NCBI RefSeq assembly: GCF_000420785.1
Contig: NZ_ATVP01000002.1
Span: forward strand, 62,001-126,000
DNA from: Streptococcus hyovaginalis DSM 12219
GTDB taxonomy: Bacteria > Bacillota > Bacilli > Lactobacillales > Streptococcaceae
Direction: 5' to 3'
Length of the DNA stretch: 64,000 nt
Under the pieces are notes generated by a model. That model was not told the DNA's origin. It made no database searches and was given only the letters and a program-made list of their open reading frames with translations. This document shows, piece after piece, positions 24,357 through 35,180 of this stretch. The stretch's first letter is position 1. Each line of letters opens with the position of its first letter. Position numbers and translations under genes: made by a program.

Positions 24357-25658
24357 ATGCCAGTAGAATTTCAGGAACTATTGTTAATCATACTTGTCTG
24401 GGAATTATGTTGGCTCATTTTTTCGCATATTAGTAACATTACGATTCCACTAAAGTACTTGCTACCTGCCAGTGCGGTAATTGTGGCGACGATGTTCTTT
24501 GGCTCTTTCTATGTGTATCCTCTTTACCCCTTATTTTTTCTAGGGCTGTGTTATTACCATAATTTAAAGGGAAATGTGATAAAATATCTTTTCTACAGTC
24601 TTTTTCCTATTGTGACAGTTGATATTTTTTCAAACAGTATTATCTTATTGATTTTAGAACCACTGTTAAACATTAATATTGAAAATCTAAGCCGTGATTA
24701 CATTTTGCTCTACATTAGTTATGGTGGCGTCTTTTCACTCTATTACTTTTTAAATAAAGTCTTGGACCTTAATTTTAAACATATTGATGAGGCAGCGACG
24801 GCCAACCAAATGAAGTGGTTGAATGTTTTGATGCTTTCCTATTATCTTTTGTTTAATCTTGGATACGTTAATCAGACGATTAAGTTGGAAATAATGGAGC
24901 GTCCACAGACAATTCTGCTTTATTTCTTTCTCTATATTTGGCTCTTATCTGATATTAATTATCAGTCTAAACTAGAGATGGATAGCCGATTGGAGCAGGC
25001 GAAGCGTGAAAAAATTAATGCTGTTGAAGAGTACAATCACCAGATTGAGCTTTTGTATGAAGATCTCGCTCTTTTTAAAGAAAATTATGACAGTACCTTA
25101 GAGACATTGCGGAATTTGATTGATCAAGAAGATGTTGAAGGAATCAAAGAAGTATACGGTCAGATCATTAGTGATAATGCTCCCCGTATTAACCAGTCAC
25201 AATATGAATTAGGACGTTTGGCCAACTTGCAAGTGTCAGCCATTAAAAGTATCCTATCAACGAAAATGATTGAAGCTCAAAGTCAAGGAGTGGAAGCTTT
25301 TCTGGAAATTCCTGATCGTATAGACCATATCTATTTGGAGCCGTTAGACCTTGTGATTGTTTTATCTATCTTCTTAGATAATGCAATAGAAGCGGCTCAA
25401 GAAGCCGATCGTCCCTTAGTCAGTGTAGCTTTTTTCGAACGCGACCAAAGCCAACTCCTGATTATTGAGAATAGTATCAGTAAAAATAGTGTGGATATAT
25501 CTAAGATTTTTCATGAAGGCTACTCTACTAAAGGTACTGGAAGAGGCATTGGTTTGTCCAATGTTCGTCGCATTCTAGAGGGCTATCCCAATACCACTCT
25601 ATCAACCAAAACTGCCCATCGGAGTTTTACACAAATCTTAGAAATGAGACAAGAATGA
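24357..25658 (+). CDS. fasC: FasC, HPK10-type sensor kinase with intact ATP-binding boxes but no His
   Basis: A 433-residue membrane sensor, second kinase of the fas operon. About six hydrophobic segments precede residue ~205. The N-box FLDNAIEAA and G-box GYSTKGTGRGIGLSNVRRIL are perfect. The phosphoacceptor box is not: where FasB has FKHDYDNIL this protein has FKENYDSTL, so His is Glu, Asp is Asn and Asn is Ser. It should bind ATP but cannot autophosphorylate on the usual residue. Its stop overlaps the fasA start. Together with FasB it has one full set of catalytic parts. Confidence 0.86.
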   Translation: MPVEFQELLLIILVWELCWLIFSHISNITIPLKYLLPASAVIVATMFFGSFYVYPLYPLFFLGLCYYHNLKGNVIKYLFYSLFPIVTVDIFSNSIILLILEPLLNINIENLSRDYILLYISYGGVFSLYYFLNKVLDLNFKHIDEAATANQMKWLNVLMLSYYLLFNLGYVNQTIKLEIMERPQTILLYFFLYIWLLSDINYQSKLEMDSRLEQAKREKINAVEEYNHQIELLYEDLALFKENYDSTLETLRNLIDQEDVEGIKEVYGQIISDNAPRINQSQYELGRLANLQVSAIKSILSTKMIEAQSQGVEAFLEIPDRIDHIYLEPLDLVIVLSIFLDNAIEAAQEADRPLVSVAFFERDQSQLLIIENSISKNSVDISKIFHEGYSTKGTGRGIGLSNVRRILEGYPNTTLSTKTAHRSFTQILEMRQE

Positions 25659-26401
25659 TGAATATTTTTATCTTAGAAGATAACCTTCGACAGCAGGAGC
25701 GTCTCTTGTCAACGGTTAGGGCTATATTAAAAGAAGAAAACATATCAGCAAGGCACTTGGCAGCTTATAGTAAATCAAGTAACTTACTTGCAGATATCAC
25801 AGAAAGAGGTAGTCACCAATTATTCTTCTTTGATATTGAAATTAAAGATGAAGAACGCAAGGGCCTTGAAATTGCTTCGGAAGTGCGAAAGCTAGATCCT
25901 AATGCTATCATTGTTTTTGTGACAACACACTCTGAATTTGCACCGATTAGTTTTAAGTATAAGGTTGCGGCCTATGATTTTATTGACAAATCACTAGATG
26001 CTGACGATTTTAAAGAACAGGTTCGTGAAAGCATTCGTTATACAGCTACCTTGTCTGGCAGTGCTCAAACAGATGTTGATTACTTCGACTATAAGTCAGC
26101 CAAGGCCCAGGTTAAGGTTCCTCTCCACGATATTTTGTACTTTGAGACATCTCAAATTGCACATAAACTCATTTTACGAACGCGCACAGAACGCTTGGAA
26201 TTTTATGCCAAAATATCTGATATTGAAAAAATGCACGACAAGTTCTTCCAATGCCACCGCTCGTTTTTGGTGAATATCGATAATGTTAGCCGAATTGATA
26301 AGGCGAATCAGCTGGCTTATTTTGACAACGGTGAGTCCTGTCTGGTATCGCGCTTGAAAATGAAAGCCCTGATTGCAAGATGGGAAGAAAGCATTTCATG
26401 A
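25655..26401 (+). CDS. fasA: FasA, LytTR-family response regulator
   Basis: A 248-residue regulator: receiver domain with acidic residues ILEDN, phosphoacceptor Asp60 (FFFDIEI) and Lys in FIDKSLD, then a LytTR DNA-binding domain (~145-245; FETSQIAHKLILRT, FFQCHRSFLVNID). In S. pyogenes FasA activates the small RNA fasX; the RNA-like gene lies directly downstream here. ATG overlaps the end of fasC (4 nt). Confidence 0.92.
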   Translation: MMNIFILEDNLRQQERLLSTVRAILKEENISARHLAAYSKSSNLLADITERGSHQLFFFDIEIKDEERKGLEIASEVRKLDPNAIIVFVTTHSEFAPISFKYKVAAYDFIDKSLDADDFKEQVRESIRYTATLSGSAQTDVDYFDYKSAKAQVKVPLHDILYFETSQIAHKLILRTRTERLEFYAKISDIEKMHDKFFQCHRSFLVNIDNVSRIDKANQLAYFDNGESCLVSRLKMKALIARWEESIS

Positions 26402-26449
26402 TTAAAAAATGACCTTTCGCGACATTTGACTGGTTTATTTGGCTGATAG

Positions 26450-26612
26450 TGGTAAACTAATAGACATAGAAGCGGGGAACTCTCTCTTAAATTTTTGACT
26501 GTTCGATACATCTCAATAATCTCCACCCCGCCTTCCTATTTAATCTCTCTTCTAGTTTTAATCTCCTAAATGAACTAGAAATAAAGGCTCATCTATTCGG
26601 GTGAGCTTTTTT
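26450..26612 (+). ncRNA. fasX: fasX-type small regulatory RNA with its promoter
   Basis: TGGTAAACT (extended -10, 26450-26458) points to a start near 26465. GCGGGG (26472-26477) pairs with CCCCGC (26526-26531), closing a large loop that contains single-stranded ACTCTCTCTT; then CTAGTT/AACTAG, and a terminator GCTCATC-TATTCG-GGTGAGC with TTTTTT at 26586-26612. The position after fasA is that of fasX, which base-pairs with mRNAs such as ska. The predicted length, about 148 nt, is shorter than the ~205 nt of the S. pyogenes RNA. A poor -35 fits activation by FasA. Confidence 0.72.
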
Positions 26613-26714
26613 GTGTTGTTCGCTGATGAAGAGAGATCTTGGATAGCGATCTTGTGCATTATGGTTTTAGGCTTTTCATATGGTATAATGATAGGGAAGA
26701 AAACGGAGGTTAGT

Positions 26715-27416
26715 ATGACAGAAACAAAACTATACATTGCCAGACATGGCAAAACGATGTTTAATACAATTGGCCGCGCTCAGGGCTGGTCTGATACTCC
26801 TTTAACAAAGTTTGGTGAGGAAGGGATCCGAGAACTGGGCCTTGGTTTAAAAGCTGCTGGTATTCCTTTTGACGCAGCGTTTTCAAGTGACTCGGGGCGT
26901 ACAATCCAGACCATGGAAATTATTTTGCGGGAAACAGAAAATGAAGATCTCCCTTATACACGTGATAAACGTATCAGAGAGTGGTGTTTTGGTAGCCTTG
27001 ATGGAGCCTATGATGGCGAACTTTTCCAGGGAGTATTACCAAGAACAGTGGCTTTCTCGGATGGGCGTTCATTAAAAGAAATACCATATGACGAAATTGC
27101 GCAAAGTATTGTGGAAGTTGATACGGCAAATTGGGCGGAGCCTTGGGAAGTTTTGAGCAAACGGATTTATGATGGGTTTGAGGCTATTGCTCAAACGATT
27201 CAGAACCAAGGTGGCGGCAATGCGATTGTTGTCAGCCATGGTATGACCATCGGTACCTTTTTGTGGTTGATTGATCATAGTCAAGAGAAGCAAAATATTG
27301 AAAATGGTAGCATCTCTGTGGTGACTTATAAAGATGGTGCTTTTACAATTGAGTCTGTTGCGGATTTATCTTATCGTGAAAAAGGAAGAGAGATTATAGA
27401 CGCTAATGAGAACTAA
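26715..27416 (+). CDS. histidine phosphatase (phosphoglycerate mutase-like) family protein
   Basis: A 233-residue cytoplasmic protein with the catalytic ARHGKTMFN at the N-terminus, SSDSGRTIQTM and the second catalytic His in VVSHGMTIG. Substrate unknown; in streptococci this gene usually sits just before the L,D-carboxypeptidase gene as here, hinting at a cell-wall link. I used the ATG after CGGAGG; upstream codons would run through the fasX terminator. TGGTATAAT stands 25 nt before it. It overlaps the next gene by 11 nt. Confidence 0.85.
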   Translation: MTETKLYIARHGKTMFNTIGRAQGWSDTPLTKFGEEGIRELGLGLKAAGIPFDAAFSSDSGRTIQTMEIILRETENEDLPYTRDKRIREWCFGSLDGAYDGELFQGVLPRTVAFSDGRSLKEIPYDEIAQSIVEVDTANWAEPWEVLSKRIYDGFEAIAQTIQNQGGGNAIVVSHGMTIGTFLWLIDHSQEKQNIENGSISVVTYKDGAFTIESVADLSYREKGREIIDANEN

Positions 27417-28173
27417 ATTAAGTTCCAGACATCTTATTTTAGTGGGTATTATTTTTATCTCTATCGTAGCTGCGATGATTTGGTTTAAAAAGGATGATGT
27501 TTCTTACACCCAAGGGTCAGATAGAGATGTAGCCTCTTCTAAGAAACCATCAACCCAGTCATCGGAGGCGAAGTCGTCTGCAAAGCAATCCTCACAGTTG
27601 CCCCAGGTTTCTCCGGATGATTGGCAGTTGATTTTAGTGAATCGTAAGAATATTACTCCTGAGCTGAACCCAGAACTAACCACCGTTGGTAACATTACGG
27701 TTGATAGCCGAATTGCGCAACAAGTGAGTGACTTTTTGGCAGCAGCTCAAACTATTGATCCAGCTTTTCACTTGATATCGGGTTACCGAAGTGTAGAGTA
27801 TCAGAAAAGTCTATTCCAGTCTTACGTCGACCAAGAAATGGCTAGCGATCCTAGTTTGACACAAGAAGAGGCTGAAACGCTTGTCAAAACCTATTCTCAG
27901 CCTGCGGGAGCGAGTGAACACCAAACTGGACTAGCTGTAGACTTGAGTACTGTTGATGCTCTCAATCAAGCCGACCCAGCAACAATGATGCAAGTTCAGG
28001 AGATGGCACCAGACTATGGTTTTGTCTTACGATTTTTAGATGGTAAGACAGACGAGACGGGTGTTGGTTATGAAGATTGGCATTTTAGATATGTTGGTAA
28101 AGCTTCAGCCCGTTACATGACAGATCACAAACTTACTTTGGAAGAATACATTAAGCAATTGGAGGAAAGATAG
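27406..28173 (+). CDS. ldcB: L,D-/D,D-carboxypeptidase of the VanY/LdcB (M15B) family
   Basis: A 255-residue membrane-anchored cell-wall enzyme that trims peptidoglycan stem peptides. TM anchor at ~9-27, a Ser/Lys/Gln-rich linker (~40-66), then the catalytic domain with ISGYRS, zinc site SEHQTGLAVDLS and EDWHFRYVG. In pneumococcus LdcB (DacB) converts tetra- to tripeptides. Overlaps the upstream gene and is 2 nt from the next, so the three form an operon. Confidence 0.9.
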   Translation: MRTKLSSRHLILVGIIFISIVAAMIWFKKDDVSYTQGSDRDVASSKKPSTQSSEAKSSAKQSSQLPQVSPDDWQLILVNRKNITPELNPELTTVGNITVDSRIAQQVSDFLAAAQTIDPAFHLISGYRSVEYQKSLFQSYVDQEMASDPSLTQEEAETLVKTYSQPAGASEHQTGLAVDLSTVDALNQADPATMMQVQEMAPDYGFVLRFLDGKTDETGVGYEDWHFRYVGKASARYMTDHKLTLEEYIKQLEER

Positions 28174-28175
28174 CC

Positions 28176-28772
28176 TTGAGGCGACGATTTAAATTTTCAT
28201 TTTTTATTGGCCTTGTGGTCGTGTTTTTTCTGACAGCTATTGTTCCTCTTGCTCTCAACTATGGCTCTTTAGCAGTTGAGAAGAAGGTATCAACGGGTCT
28301 TGATAATGACCGTTTTATTGAGCAAATTGCACCAAAGGTGGTTGATTTATCAGAGTATTATGGTATTCGTCCGTCAGTCTTAATTGCACAGGCGGCGTAC
28401 GACTCAGACTTTGGGCAAAATCTGTTAGCTGCGAAATATAACAATCTTTTTGCTGTAGAGGCTAAGCCAGGAGAGGATAGCATTCGTTTAAAAAATACGG
28501 AGCGTAATGAAGGCAATATCGTTGAATCAGAAAAAAGCTATGCGATTTACCCTTCTTGGGATCATGCATTGGAGATTTATTTGGCAGGCCTGAAAGATGG
28601 TAGTTTAGCAAATAAGAAACTGTATGAAATCTTAGCTACCGCTTCTAGTATTAGCGTTGCGACGCAGGCTTTCTATCGGTATGACTACACACAAGATGAT
28701 GATTATGCCAATCAACTGGAAAGTATCATTACTGAATATAATCTCGCCACATACGATAAAACAGGCGATTAG
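28176..28772 (+). CDS. GH73-type N-acetylglucosaminidase domain protein
   Basis: A 198-residue secreted or membrane-anchored peptidoglycan hydrolase. N-terminal anchor RRRFKFSFFIGLVVVFFLTA (~8-27), then the glucosaminidase fold with PSVLIAQAAYDSDFGQ, NNLFAVE and YPSWDHALEIY. TTG start 6 nt after GGAGGAAAG. The stop codon lies inside a CIRCE element, so this operon ends at the HrcA operator. Confidence 0.85.
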   Translation: MRRRFKFSFFIGLVVVFFLTAIVPLALNYGSLAVEKKVSTGLDNDRFIEQIAPKVVDLSEYYGIRPSVLIAQAAYDSDFGQNLLAAKYNNLFAVEAKPGEDSIRLKNTERNEGNIVESEKSYAIYPSWDHALEIYLAGLKDGSLANKKLYEILATASSISVATQAFYRYDYTQDDDYANQLESIITEYNLATYDKTGD

Positions 28773-28795
28773 CACTCTAATAAATAGAGTGCTAA
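28769..28795. promoter_or_regulatory. CIRCE element 1 (HrcA operator)
   Basis: TTAGCACTC-TAATAAATA-GAGTGCTAA, a perfect match to the CIRCE consensus. Followed by TTTTTTG it also works as a terminator for the upstream cell-wall operon, whose stop codon TAG (28770-28772) is inside the left arm. Confidence 0.95.
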
Positions 28796-28812
28796 TTTTT
28801 TGTGTTTTTCTC

Positions 28813-28879
28813 TTGACTTTGTGTTGGAGAGGTGTATAATAAAGAACATAGGTTAGCACTCGAGGTGATAGAGTGATAA
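28813..28879 (+). promoter_or_regulatory. hrcA operon promoter with CIRCE element 2
   Basis: TTGACT-16-TATAAT (28813-28840), then TTAGCACTC-GAGGTGATA-GAGTGATAA at 28853-28879, CIRCE with one mismatch in the right arm. The promoter is thus bracketed by two operators, giving tight HrcA repression relieved by heat shock. Confidence 0.95.
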
Positions 28880-28897
28880 TATGCGAAGGGAGGTTCT

Positions 28898-29932
28898 ATG
28901 ATTACACCTAGGCAAAATGATATTTTGAATTTAATCATTGAAATGTTTACCCAGACGCATGAGCCTGTAGGTTCCAAGACCCTTCAGGACGCCATTGACT
29001 CCAGCTCAGCAACGATTCGTAATGATATGGCTAAGCTAGAAAAACTTGGTTTTTTGGAAAAAGCGCATACGTCTAGTGGTCGCTTACCGAGTAGAGCAGG
29101 TTTTCAGTACTTTGTTCAGAATTCCTTACGCTTGGATAGCATCGATGAACAAGACATTTATCAGGTAATCAAAGCTTTTGATTATGAGGCCTTTAGGCTT
29201 GAAGATATGCTGACCACAGCGAGTCAACTTTTGGCTGATGTGACTGGCTACACAGCAGTTATTTTAGATGTAGAGCCAAAGCATCAACGACTGACGCATT
29301 TTGATATTGTACAGTTATCGAATCATGATGCTTTAGCAGTTATGATGTTGGATGATTCCAAGGCTGTCACGGTACAATTTGCCATTCCTAAAAATTTTTT
29401 AGCCAAAGATTTAGTCACCTTAAAACATCTTGTAGATGACCGTTTTCTAGGTAAGGTCATTTTGGATATTCACTACAAGCTGCGGACGGAGATTCCTCAG
29501 GTTATCCAAAAGTATTTCACAATCACAGATAATATTCTGGATTTGTTTGACCATATTTTTCAGCCCTTATTTGAGGAAACAGTCACCATCTCTGGTAAGG
29601 TCAATGCATTATCTTATGCGAATCTTTCAACTTACCAATTTTTAGATAATAAGGCAAAGGTTGCTTTGGAAATGCGCAGTTCCTTGTCAGAAGACGATAC
29701 AACGAGTATCCAAATTGCGAATAGTGAAGAGCCAGCACTGGCGGAATTAACGGTTATTAAACATCAGTTTGTCATTCCTTATCGTGGTATGGCGCTACTC
29801 AGTTTGATAGGTCCAGTTGAGATGGATTATAGACGTGTTGTCAGTTTGATCAATGTTGTGAGCAGAGTTTTGGCGTTGAAATTAGCAGATTATTACCGTT
29901 ATCTAAGCGGTAATCATTATGAAGTAAATTAA
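28898..29932 (+). CDS. hrcA: heat-inducible transcription repressor HrcA
   Basis: A 344-residue repressor binding CIRCE. Winged helix at the N-terminus ([47 protein letters not shown]), then the dimerisation/effector domain with [12 protein letters not shown] and [17 protein letters not shown] at the end. First gene of the hrcA-grpE-dnaK operon; GAAGGGAGG precedes the ATG. Confidence 0.97.
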   Translation: MITPRQNDILNLIIEMFTQTHEPVGSKTLQDAIDSSSATIRNDMAKLEKLGFLEKAHTSSGRLPSRAGFQYFVQNSLRLDSIDEQDIYQVIKAFDYEAFRLEDMLTTASQLLADVTGYTAVILDVEPKHQRLTHFDIVQLSNHDALAVMMLDDSKAVTVQFAIPKNFLAKDLVTLKHLVDDRFLGKVILDIHYKLRTEIPQVIQKYFTITDNILDLFDHIFQPLFEETVTISGKVNALSYANLSTYQFLDNKAKVALEMRSSLSEDDTTSIQIANSEEPALAELTVIKHQFVIPYRGMALLSLIGPVEMDYRRVVSLINVVSRVLALKLADYYRYLSGNHYEVN

Positions 29933-29965
29933 GAAATAGATAAAAGAAATAAAAGAGGTGACAAG

Positions 29966-30514
29966 GTGTCAGAAGATTTAAAAAATGAAGAAATCGTTGA
30001 TCAAACGGTGGAAAAGAAAACAGTTACTGAAGAGCCTGTTGAAGAGTCAGTAAAAGAAGAGGAAACTACTTCTGAAAAATCGGAACTGGAGTTGGCCAAT
30101 GAACGTGCAGATGAGTTTGAAAATAAATACCTTCGAGCGCATGCGGAGATGCAGAACATTCAACGTCGTGCCAGCGAAGAACGTCAACAACTCCAACGTT
30201 ACCGCTCACAAGATTTAGCTAAAAAAATCTTGCCAAGCTTGGATAATTTAGAACGCGCATTGGCTGTTGAGGGTCTGACAGAAGATGTCAAAAAAGGCCT
30301 TGAAATGACACGAGATAGCTTGGTGCAAGCTCTCAAAGAAGAAGGCGTGGAAGAAGTTACGGTGGAAAGTTTTGACCATAACTTCCATATGGCTGTCCAA
30401 ACTCTCCCAGCAGATGATGACCATCCAGCAGATAGCATTGCAGAAGTCTTCCAAAAAGGCTACAAACTCCACGAGCGATTGCTAAGACCAGCCATGGTGG
30501 TGGTTTACAATTAA
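29966..30514 (+). CDS. grpE: nucleotide exchange factor GrpE
   Basis: A 182-residue co-chaperone that releases ADP from DnaK. Acidic disordered N-terminus ([21 protein letters not shown]), long coiled coil ~45-100 with [19 protein letters not shown], and the C-terminal beta domain ending [16 protein letters not shown] start. Confidence 0.96.
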   Translation: MSEDLKNEEIVDQTVEKKTVTEEPVEESVKEEETTSEKSELELANERADEFENKYLRAHAEMQNIQRRASEERQQLQRYRSQDLAKKILPSLDNLERALAVEGLTEDVKKGLEMTRDSLVQALKEEGVEEVTVESFDHNFHMAVQTLPADDDHPADSIAEVFQKGYKLHERLLRPAMVVVYN

Positions 30515-30531
30515 TTATTTTCCTTGCTTTA

Positions 30532-30875
30532 TTTAGGTAGTGAGGGCGGAAGCGACCACCTACGGTTTTCCATTCCTTCTCTGCGAGCCTGAGGTCTCGC
30601 AGACCCCAGATAAATAGAACTGATACCAGTTCTATTTATCCTACTACAGCGGAAAGCAATGACTTGGCAACTTCGTCGCCGTGCCCCCTGACCGAAATGT
30701 CATTAAACTACAAACTATGAATGAACCAGCGAGCGAAAGCGAGCTAACACAATGCTCTCCGCCGTGGTCAAAAGAAAATAACTGATAGGTTATCTTCGGG
30801 GAAAACTTTGAGACTTAGGCTCAAAGTTTAGCCATTAGACACCGCAGGTGGCTGCTGGCGACCCGACCACCTAAA
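30532..30875. mobile_element. MITE-like element with imperfect terminal inverted repeats
   Basis: 344 bp between grpE and dnaK without an ORF. The first 30 nt (TTTAGGTAGT...CCACCT) and the reverse complement of the last 30 nt (TTTAGGTGGT...CCACCT) match at 22 positions. Inside are strong hairpins: CTGCGAG/CTCGCAG (30581-30602), a perfect 13-bp ATAAATAGAACTG stem (30610-30639) and AAACTTTGAG/CTCAAAGTTT (30803-30829). GC is higher than in the neighbouring genes. No clear target duplication was seen. It splits the heat-shock operon's message without an obvious T-run. Confidence 0.55.
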
Positions 30876-30888
30876 GAGAGTATTATAA

Positions 30889-32736
<1,848 letters not shown>

Positions 32737-32744
32737 CACACCAA

Positions 32745-32775
32745 AACTGATGGCTACTAAAGTAGCTCATCAGTT
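32745..32775 (+). terminator. stem-loop after dnaK
   Basis: AACTGATG pairs with CATCAGTT, continued by CTACT/AGTAG. No T-run follows, so it may stabilise the dnaK 3' end rather than terminate. Confidence 0.5.
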
Positions 32776-32886
32776 AATGGTTACTGCTATGGCGGATAAC
32801 CTAGGTGTTTTACTAGCTCGTCATAACAATGTTCTGTGGACAAAATATTGAATAGCAACTGAGAGGTGTCCAATTCGGAGGATTCT

Positions 32887-33375
32887 ATGTTGAAATTGGA
32901 AGCAGTAAGCGGAGAAAACATTTGGGATATTTTAAAATTAGATGTTTTTGAAGAACAACAAGAATTTGTTGCTAGCAATTCGATTAGTTTGTCAGAAGCC
33001 TATCTGGTTCTCAAAGAGCAAACAGAAGCCCAAGTCTTCCCATTTGGAATCTACGACTCCAATACTTTGATTGGATTTATGATGATAGGCTATGGCAAAT
33101 GTTGGCAGGACGCTCCTGATATAGCAGATCAAAATTATAATCTTTGGCGTTTGATAATTGATAAAAATTATCAACAAAAAGGTTATGGTAGGCAAGCTGT
33201 TGAACTAGCAATCCAATTTGTTAAACAACTTCCATGTGGACCTGCAAACTATTTTTGGTTATCTTATGAACCCGAAAATCAAGCTACTCAGTCTTTGTAT
33301 TCATCTTGTGGATTCTATGAAACGGGTGAATTGGATCATGACGAGTTGATTGCTGTCCTTGATTTAGAAAACTAG
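32887..33375 (+). CDS. GNAT-family N-acetyltransferase
   Basis: A 162-residue acetyltransferase. Acetyl-CoA site WRLIIDKNYQQKGYGRQAVELAI (Q-x-x-G-x-G pattern) and the C-terminal YEPENQATQSLYSSCGFYETGE, resembling polyamine N-acetyltransferases of the BltD/SpeG type. Substrate unknown. The ATG follows GGAGG at 5 nt. It lies between dnaK and dnaJ, which are adjacent in many streptococci; together with the repeats downstream this suggests an insertion. Confidence 0.85.
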   Translation: MLKLEAVSGENIWDILKLDVFEEQQEFVASNSISLSEAYLVLKEQTEAQVFPFGIYDSNTLIGFMMIGYGKCWQDAPDIADQNYNLWRLIIDKNYQQKGYGRQAVELAIQFVKQLPCGPANYFWLSYEPENQATQSLYSSCGFYETGELDHDELIAVLDLEN

Positions 33376-33491
33376 AAACATTCAATCACAGAGGTTGCAA
33401 CCCAGCCTCTGTTTTTGAGAATAGAGGGGAACGTAGCGACCCTAATCGACTATGAAAATGATCAAAACAAAAGACAAACCTTTTAACGAAT

Positions 33492-33885
33492 AGAAAGAAA
33501 TACAAGTGTTCTGGACTGAACACGGGCTAGGGACTGGGCCAAAAAGATAATTTTAACTAGGACGCAAGACGTCCGTCATTAAAATTCCTACTTCTTAGTA
33601 ATTTATTGAGAGAAGAACCTTTATTAAAGAAAGGAAATGAACCCACCCCAAAAGATATATGAAAAAGATAAATCGTTTAGAAAATCAAGGTTTTCTGACG
33701 CTTTCCTATTTTTCTTTGAGATGAAATTACAGAAAGGAATACAAGTGTTCTGAACTGAACACGGGCTACTTTCTGAGTTTCGTCTATTATTTAACGAAAG
33801 GAAATGAACCCTCCCTAAAAGCTGTGTGAAAAAGATAAATCGTCTAGAAAATCAGGATTTTCTGCCGATTTCCTATTTTCACTTT
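33492..33885. repeat. two-module tandem repeat upstream of dnaJ
   Basis: Module a (38 nt) occurs at 33492-33529 and 33731-33768 with 36 identities, core ACAAGTGTTCT...CTGAACACGGGCTA, itself an inverted pair GTGTTC/GAACAC. Module b (~90 nt) occurs at 33629-33718 and 33796-33885, core GAAAAAGATAAATCGT and TAGAAAATCA. Order is a-b-a-b, with 100 extra nt in the first unit. Motifs like module a recur near 4937 and 5023 in the other orientation. No ORF. Either a local duplication of a dnaJ leader or an interspersed streptococcal repeat. Confidence 0.7.
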
Positions 33886-33910
33886 GCTTTTAACGGGCTT
33901 GGTATCTTAT

Positions 33911-35053
33911 ATGAACAATACTGAATTTTACGATCGTCTGGGGGTTTCTAAAGATGCCTCTCAAGATGAGATCAAAAAAGCTTATCGTAAGATGTCTAAA
34001 AAGTACCATCCTGACATCAACAAGGAAGCTGGTGCTGAACAAAAATATAAGGATGTCCAGGAAGCTTATGAAACTTTAAGTGACAGCCAAAAACGTGCTG
34101 CTTATGACCAATATGGTGCTGCTGGTGCCCAAGGTGGCTTCGGCGGAGGTGCTGGCGGTTTCGGTGGCTTCGATGGCGCTGGTGGCTTCGGTGGTTTTGA
34201 AGATATCTTTTCTAGTTTCTTTGGTGGTGGCGGTGCTTCGCGCAATCCTAATGCACCACGTCAGGGAGATGATCTTCAATACCGTGTTAACCTAAAATTT
34301 GAAGAAGCTATTTTTGGGGCAGAAAAAGAAGTGACTTATAGCCGTGAAGCGACTTGTCATACTTGTCATGGTAACGGTGCAAAACCAGGAACACAGCCTG
34401 TTACGTGTAGCCGATGTCATGGTCAAGGGGTTATCAATGTGGACACTCAAACTCCGCTTGGTATGATGCGTCGCCAAGTGACTTGTGATGTCTGTCATGG
34501 TACTGGTAAAGAGATCAAGGATCCATGTCCAACTTGTCATGGTAGCGGACATGAGAAAGAAACACACAAAGTTGATGTTAAAATTCCAGCAGGTGTCGAA
34601 ACTGGTCAACAGATTCGTTTGCAAGGACAGGGAGAAGCAGGTTTCAATGGCGGTCCTTACGGTGATCTCTTCGTTATCATCAATGTGATGAAGAGTGACA
34701 AGTTTGAACGTGAAGGCTCAACAATTTACTATACGATGGATGTCAGCTTTGTCCAAGCTGCATTAGGTGATGTTGTGGATATTCCAACTGTTCATGGTGA
34801 TGTTGAATTGACCATCCCAGCTGGAACACAAACCGGTAAGACTTTCCGCTTGAAAGGCAAAGGTGCCCCACGTCTCCGTGGTAATGGTCAAGGTGATCAG
34901 CATGTAACAATCAATATTGTGACGCCAACCAAGCTTAACGATGCCCAAAAAGAAGCGCTTCATGCTTTTGCAGAAGCTAGTGGAGATCGTATCCGTCCTC
35001 AGAAGAAAAAAGGCTTCTTTGACAAGGTTAAAGATGCTATAGATGATTTATAA
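33911..35053 (+). CDS. dnaJ: molecular chaperone DnaJ
   Basis: A 380-residue Hsp40 co-chaperone. J domain with YHPDIN (HPD), Gly/Phe-rich region (~75-115), four CxxCxGxG zinc motifs ([32 protein letters not shown]) and C-terminal substrate domains. I used the ATG of [12 protein letters not shown], the family start; an upstream in-frame start adds nine unrelated residues within the repeat. The ribosome binding site is poor. Separated from dnaK by the GNAT gene and repeats, so whether HrcA controls it is uncertain. Confidence 0.97.
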   Translation: MNNTEFYDRLGVSKDASQDEIKKAYRKMSKKYHPDINKEAGAEQKYKDVQEAYETLSDSQKRAAYDQYGAAGAQGGFGGGAGGFGGFDGAGGFGGFEDIFSSFFGGGGASRNPNAPRQGDDLQYRVNLKFEEAIFGAEKEVTYSREATCHTCHGNGAKPGTQPVTCSRCHGQGVINVDTQTPLGMMRRQVTCDVCHGTGKEIKDPCPTCHGSGHEKETHKVDVKIPAGVETGQQIRLQGQGEAGFNGGPYGDLFVIINVMKSDKFEREGSTIYYTMDVSFVQAALGDVVDIPTVHGDVELTIPAGTQTGKTFRLKGKGAPRLRGNGQGDQHVTINIVTPTKLNDAQKEALHAFAEASGDRIRPQKKKGFFDKVKDAIDDL

Positions 35054-35063
35054 TGGATACTAA

Positions 35064-35090
35064 GGGAGAGCTAGACTAGCTCTCCTTTTT
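35064..35090 (+). terminator. dnaJ terminator
   Basis: GGAGAGCTA, loop GAC, TAGCTCTCC, then TTTTT. Confidence 0.95.
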
Positions 35091-35180
35091 CCTGTTCAAA
35101 ACGATGAAGTTTGTAAGGTGACTAGAGGTTGGGGATTTTTAGTGTTATAATAAATCATCAAAACAATGCGAGGCAATACT

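Noticed and set aside
26601..26714. longer phosphatase-like protein with a 38-residue N-terminal extension
   Set aside because: The extension would run through the fasX terminator and the -10 box; the ATG after CGGAGG starts at the family's catalytic RHG region.
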